Assembly (NCBI GenBank): GCA_947570615.1
Contig: CANOVJ010000002.1
Coordinates: forward strand, 1-64,000
Reading direction: 5' to 3'
DNA length: 64,000 nt
DNA from: an uncultured Lachnospiraceae bacterium
GTDB lineage: Bacteria; Bacillota; Clostridia; Lachnospirales; Lachnospiraceae
In this document: piece by piece, positions 63,356 to 64,000 of the stretch
Layout: each line of letters begins with the position of its first letter
Numbering within the stretch: the first letter of the stretch is position 1
The notes under the pieces: model-generated
What the model was told of the DNA's origin: nothing
Database searches by the model: none
The model's input: only the letters and a program-made list of their open reading frames with translations
Made by a program: the position numbers and the translations under genes

Positions 63356-63380
63356 GGATGTCTGGCGGAGCTTGGCATCC
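63356..63380 (+). repeat. Dispersed 25-nt hairpin repeat, copy D (leader of the HlyD-like gene)
   Basis: Stem GGATGTC/GGCATCC (one G-T pair), 11-nt loop TGGCGGAGCTT, followed by GTTGTTTTAG and preceded by CTTAA. It has the same 7-11-7 geometry and loop core GGAGC as the other copies, with a different stem sequence. It ends 28 bp before the TTG start at 63409. Confidence 0.65.
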
Positions 63381-63408
63381 GTTGTTTTAGTATGCAGGAG
63401 TCGGGCGA

Positions 63409-64000
63409 TTGGACAGAGATGGAAATGAAAAGATCGTAAAATACAGAAGGCCTTTAAACGTCAATATCGGTATGGTGATCTTTGCCGTTATTTTTGTTTA
63501 TATCGTGATCTGTGTCTTTACGTATTTTACCCAGAAGCATATTGAAGGATATCAGGTGAAGACGGGCTCTCTCTCCGCCAACAATATCTATAAGGGCATC
63601 GCCCTGCGGGATGAGGAGATCGTGAACGCAACGAAGGCGGGATATGTAAACTACTATGCCCGGGAGGGCGAGAGAGTGGGAGTCGGGAATCTGGTCTATA
63701 CGCTGGATGAGTCCGGCAGGCTGGCCGACTATATGAATGTGGAGACCTCCGGCAGCACGCTCACAGGGAGCGATCTCACGGAGCTTAAGAGCGAGATCCT
63801 GGGTTTTGTGAACAATTTTGACCCCAGGTATTTTTCCTCCGTCTATGATTTTAAATACAATGTGAAGGGAACCGTATTAAAGCTCGCCAATGCGAGTATT
63901 CTGGATAACATCGATAAAATCAACAGCTCCGGCTTATCGGAGCTGGTCGCTCTGTGCAATGCGCCCGCAACGGGGATCGTGATCTATTCAGTGGACGGTT
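63409..64000 (+). CDS. HlyD-family efflux adaptor-like protein, N-terminal part (3' end outside window)
   Basis: The first ~197 residues of a membrane protein. Basic N-terminus (RDGNEKIVKYRRPLN), one transmembrane helix (GMVIFAVIFVYIVICVFTYF), then a lipoyl/barrel-sandwich hybrid half (GIALRDEEIVNATKAGYVNYYAREGERVGVGNLVYTLDE, seen as blocks GYVNYYAREGERVGVG and LVYTLDES). In clostridia such genes often precede sepF-like genes. TTG 63409 was chosen because AGGAG is 8 bp upstream. The partner exporter is not visible. Confidence 0.75.
   Translation, partial: MDRDGNEKIVKYRRPLNVNIGMVIFAVIFVYIVICVFTYFTQKHIEGYQVKTGSLSANNIYKGIALRDEEIVNATKAGYVNYYAREGERVGVGNLVYTLDESGRLADYMNVETSGSTLTGSDLTELKSEILGFVNNFDPRYFSSVYDFKYNVKGTVLKLANASILDNIDKINSSGLSELVALCNAPATGIVIYSVDG

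Noticed and set aside
1..64000. CRISPR arrays, rRNA, tRNA and prophage genes
   Set aside because: No regularly spaced repeats, no cloverleaf-like tRNA stretches in gaps, and no phage structural or integrase genes were found by reading.

Overview
The window looks like the chromosome of a Gram-positive, endospore-forming, anaerobic clostridium, most probably a Lachnospiraceae member of moderately high GC. This rests on the sporulation pair YqfC/YqfD next to PhoH and YbeY, a SpoVB-like flippase, an NfnAB-type flavoprotein pair, a cytoplasmic [FeFe] hydrogenase, DUF1292, and an mreBCD-PBP2-minCDE-rodA morphogenesis cluster. All genes but one read rightward. No rRNA, tRNA, CRISPR array or intact insertion sequence was seen.

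Layout. 1-5638: one-carbon and redox genes (end of fhs, folD, a zinc-ribbon/TPR/chitobiase-fold membrane protein, nfnA-nfnB). 5639-8484: a tandem hairpin repeat, a membrane-anchored MORN protein, a zinc-ribbon membrane protein and rlmH. 8464-9671: an AT-rich 1.2 kb segment holding an Rpn-type nuclease, bounded by two copies of the last 26 bp of the rlmH end, an arrangement like SCC elements at orfX. 9703-13241: HAD hydrolase, LD-carboxypeptidase, GNAT, pyrimidine nucleoside phosphorylase. 13323-20270: yqfC-yqfD-phoH-HD membrane protein-ybeY, SpoVB-like flippase, BofC-like secreted protein. 20331-26876: two flavoproteins, a fused 5-formyl-THF cyclo-ligase/ProA, and an [FeFe] hydrogenase. 26975-33844: gltX, a UvrD-type helicase overlapping an antisense DUF1292 gene, a GH13 protein lacking catalytic residues, DUF5662, and a Cys-rich miniprotein. 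34183-39128: a three-gene ABC exporter, a ~200 bp nested inverted-repeat element, and an ECF sigma factor with a large membrane partner. 39332-42867: GtrA, a PD-(D/E)XK-like unknown, M17 aminopeptidase, zinc-dependent phospholipase C-like protein. 42939-52953: miaB-mutS-mutL-miaA, NUDIX, a methionine gamma-lyase-like PLP enzyme, radC. 52971-64000: mreB-mreC-mreD-PBP2-minC-minD-minE-rodA, mgsA, a D,D-carboxypeptidase lipoprotein, a small P-loop-like protein, and the start of an HlyD-like adaptor.

The most unusual signals are two. First, a dispersed 25-nt hairpin family (7-bp stem, 11-nt loop with a constant GRAGY core, then GTTGTT) occurs at least four times with compensatory stem changes, once in frame inside the mutL linker. 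Second, the rlmH-end direct repeats bracket a nuclease gene. The nested inverted-repeat element ahead of the sigma factor and several degenerate enzymes (GH13, HD) also deserve attention.

Start codons were chosen from visible Shine-Dalgarno sequences and family N-termini. Functions are assigned from recognised motifs; no database search was possible.
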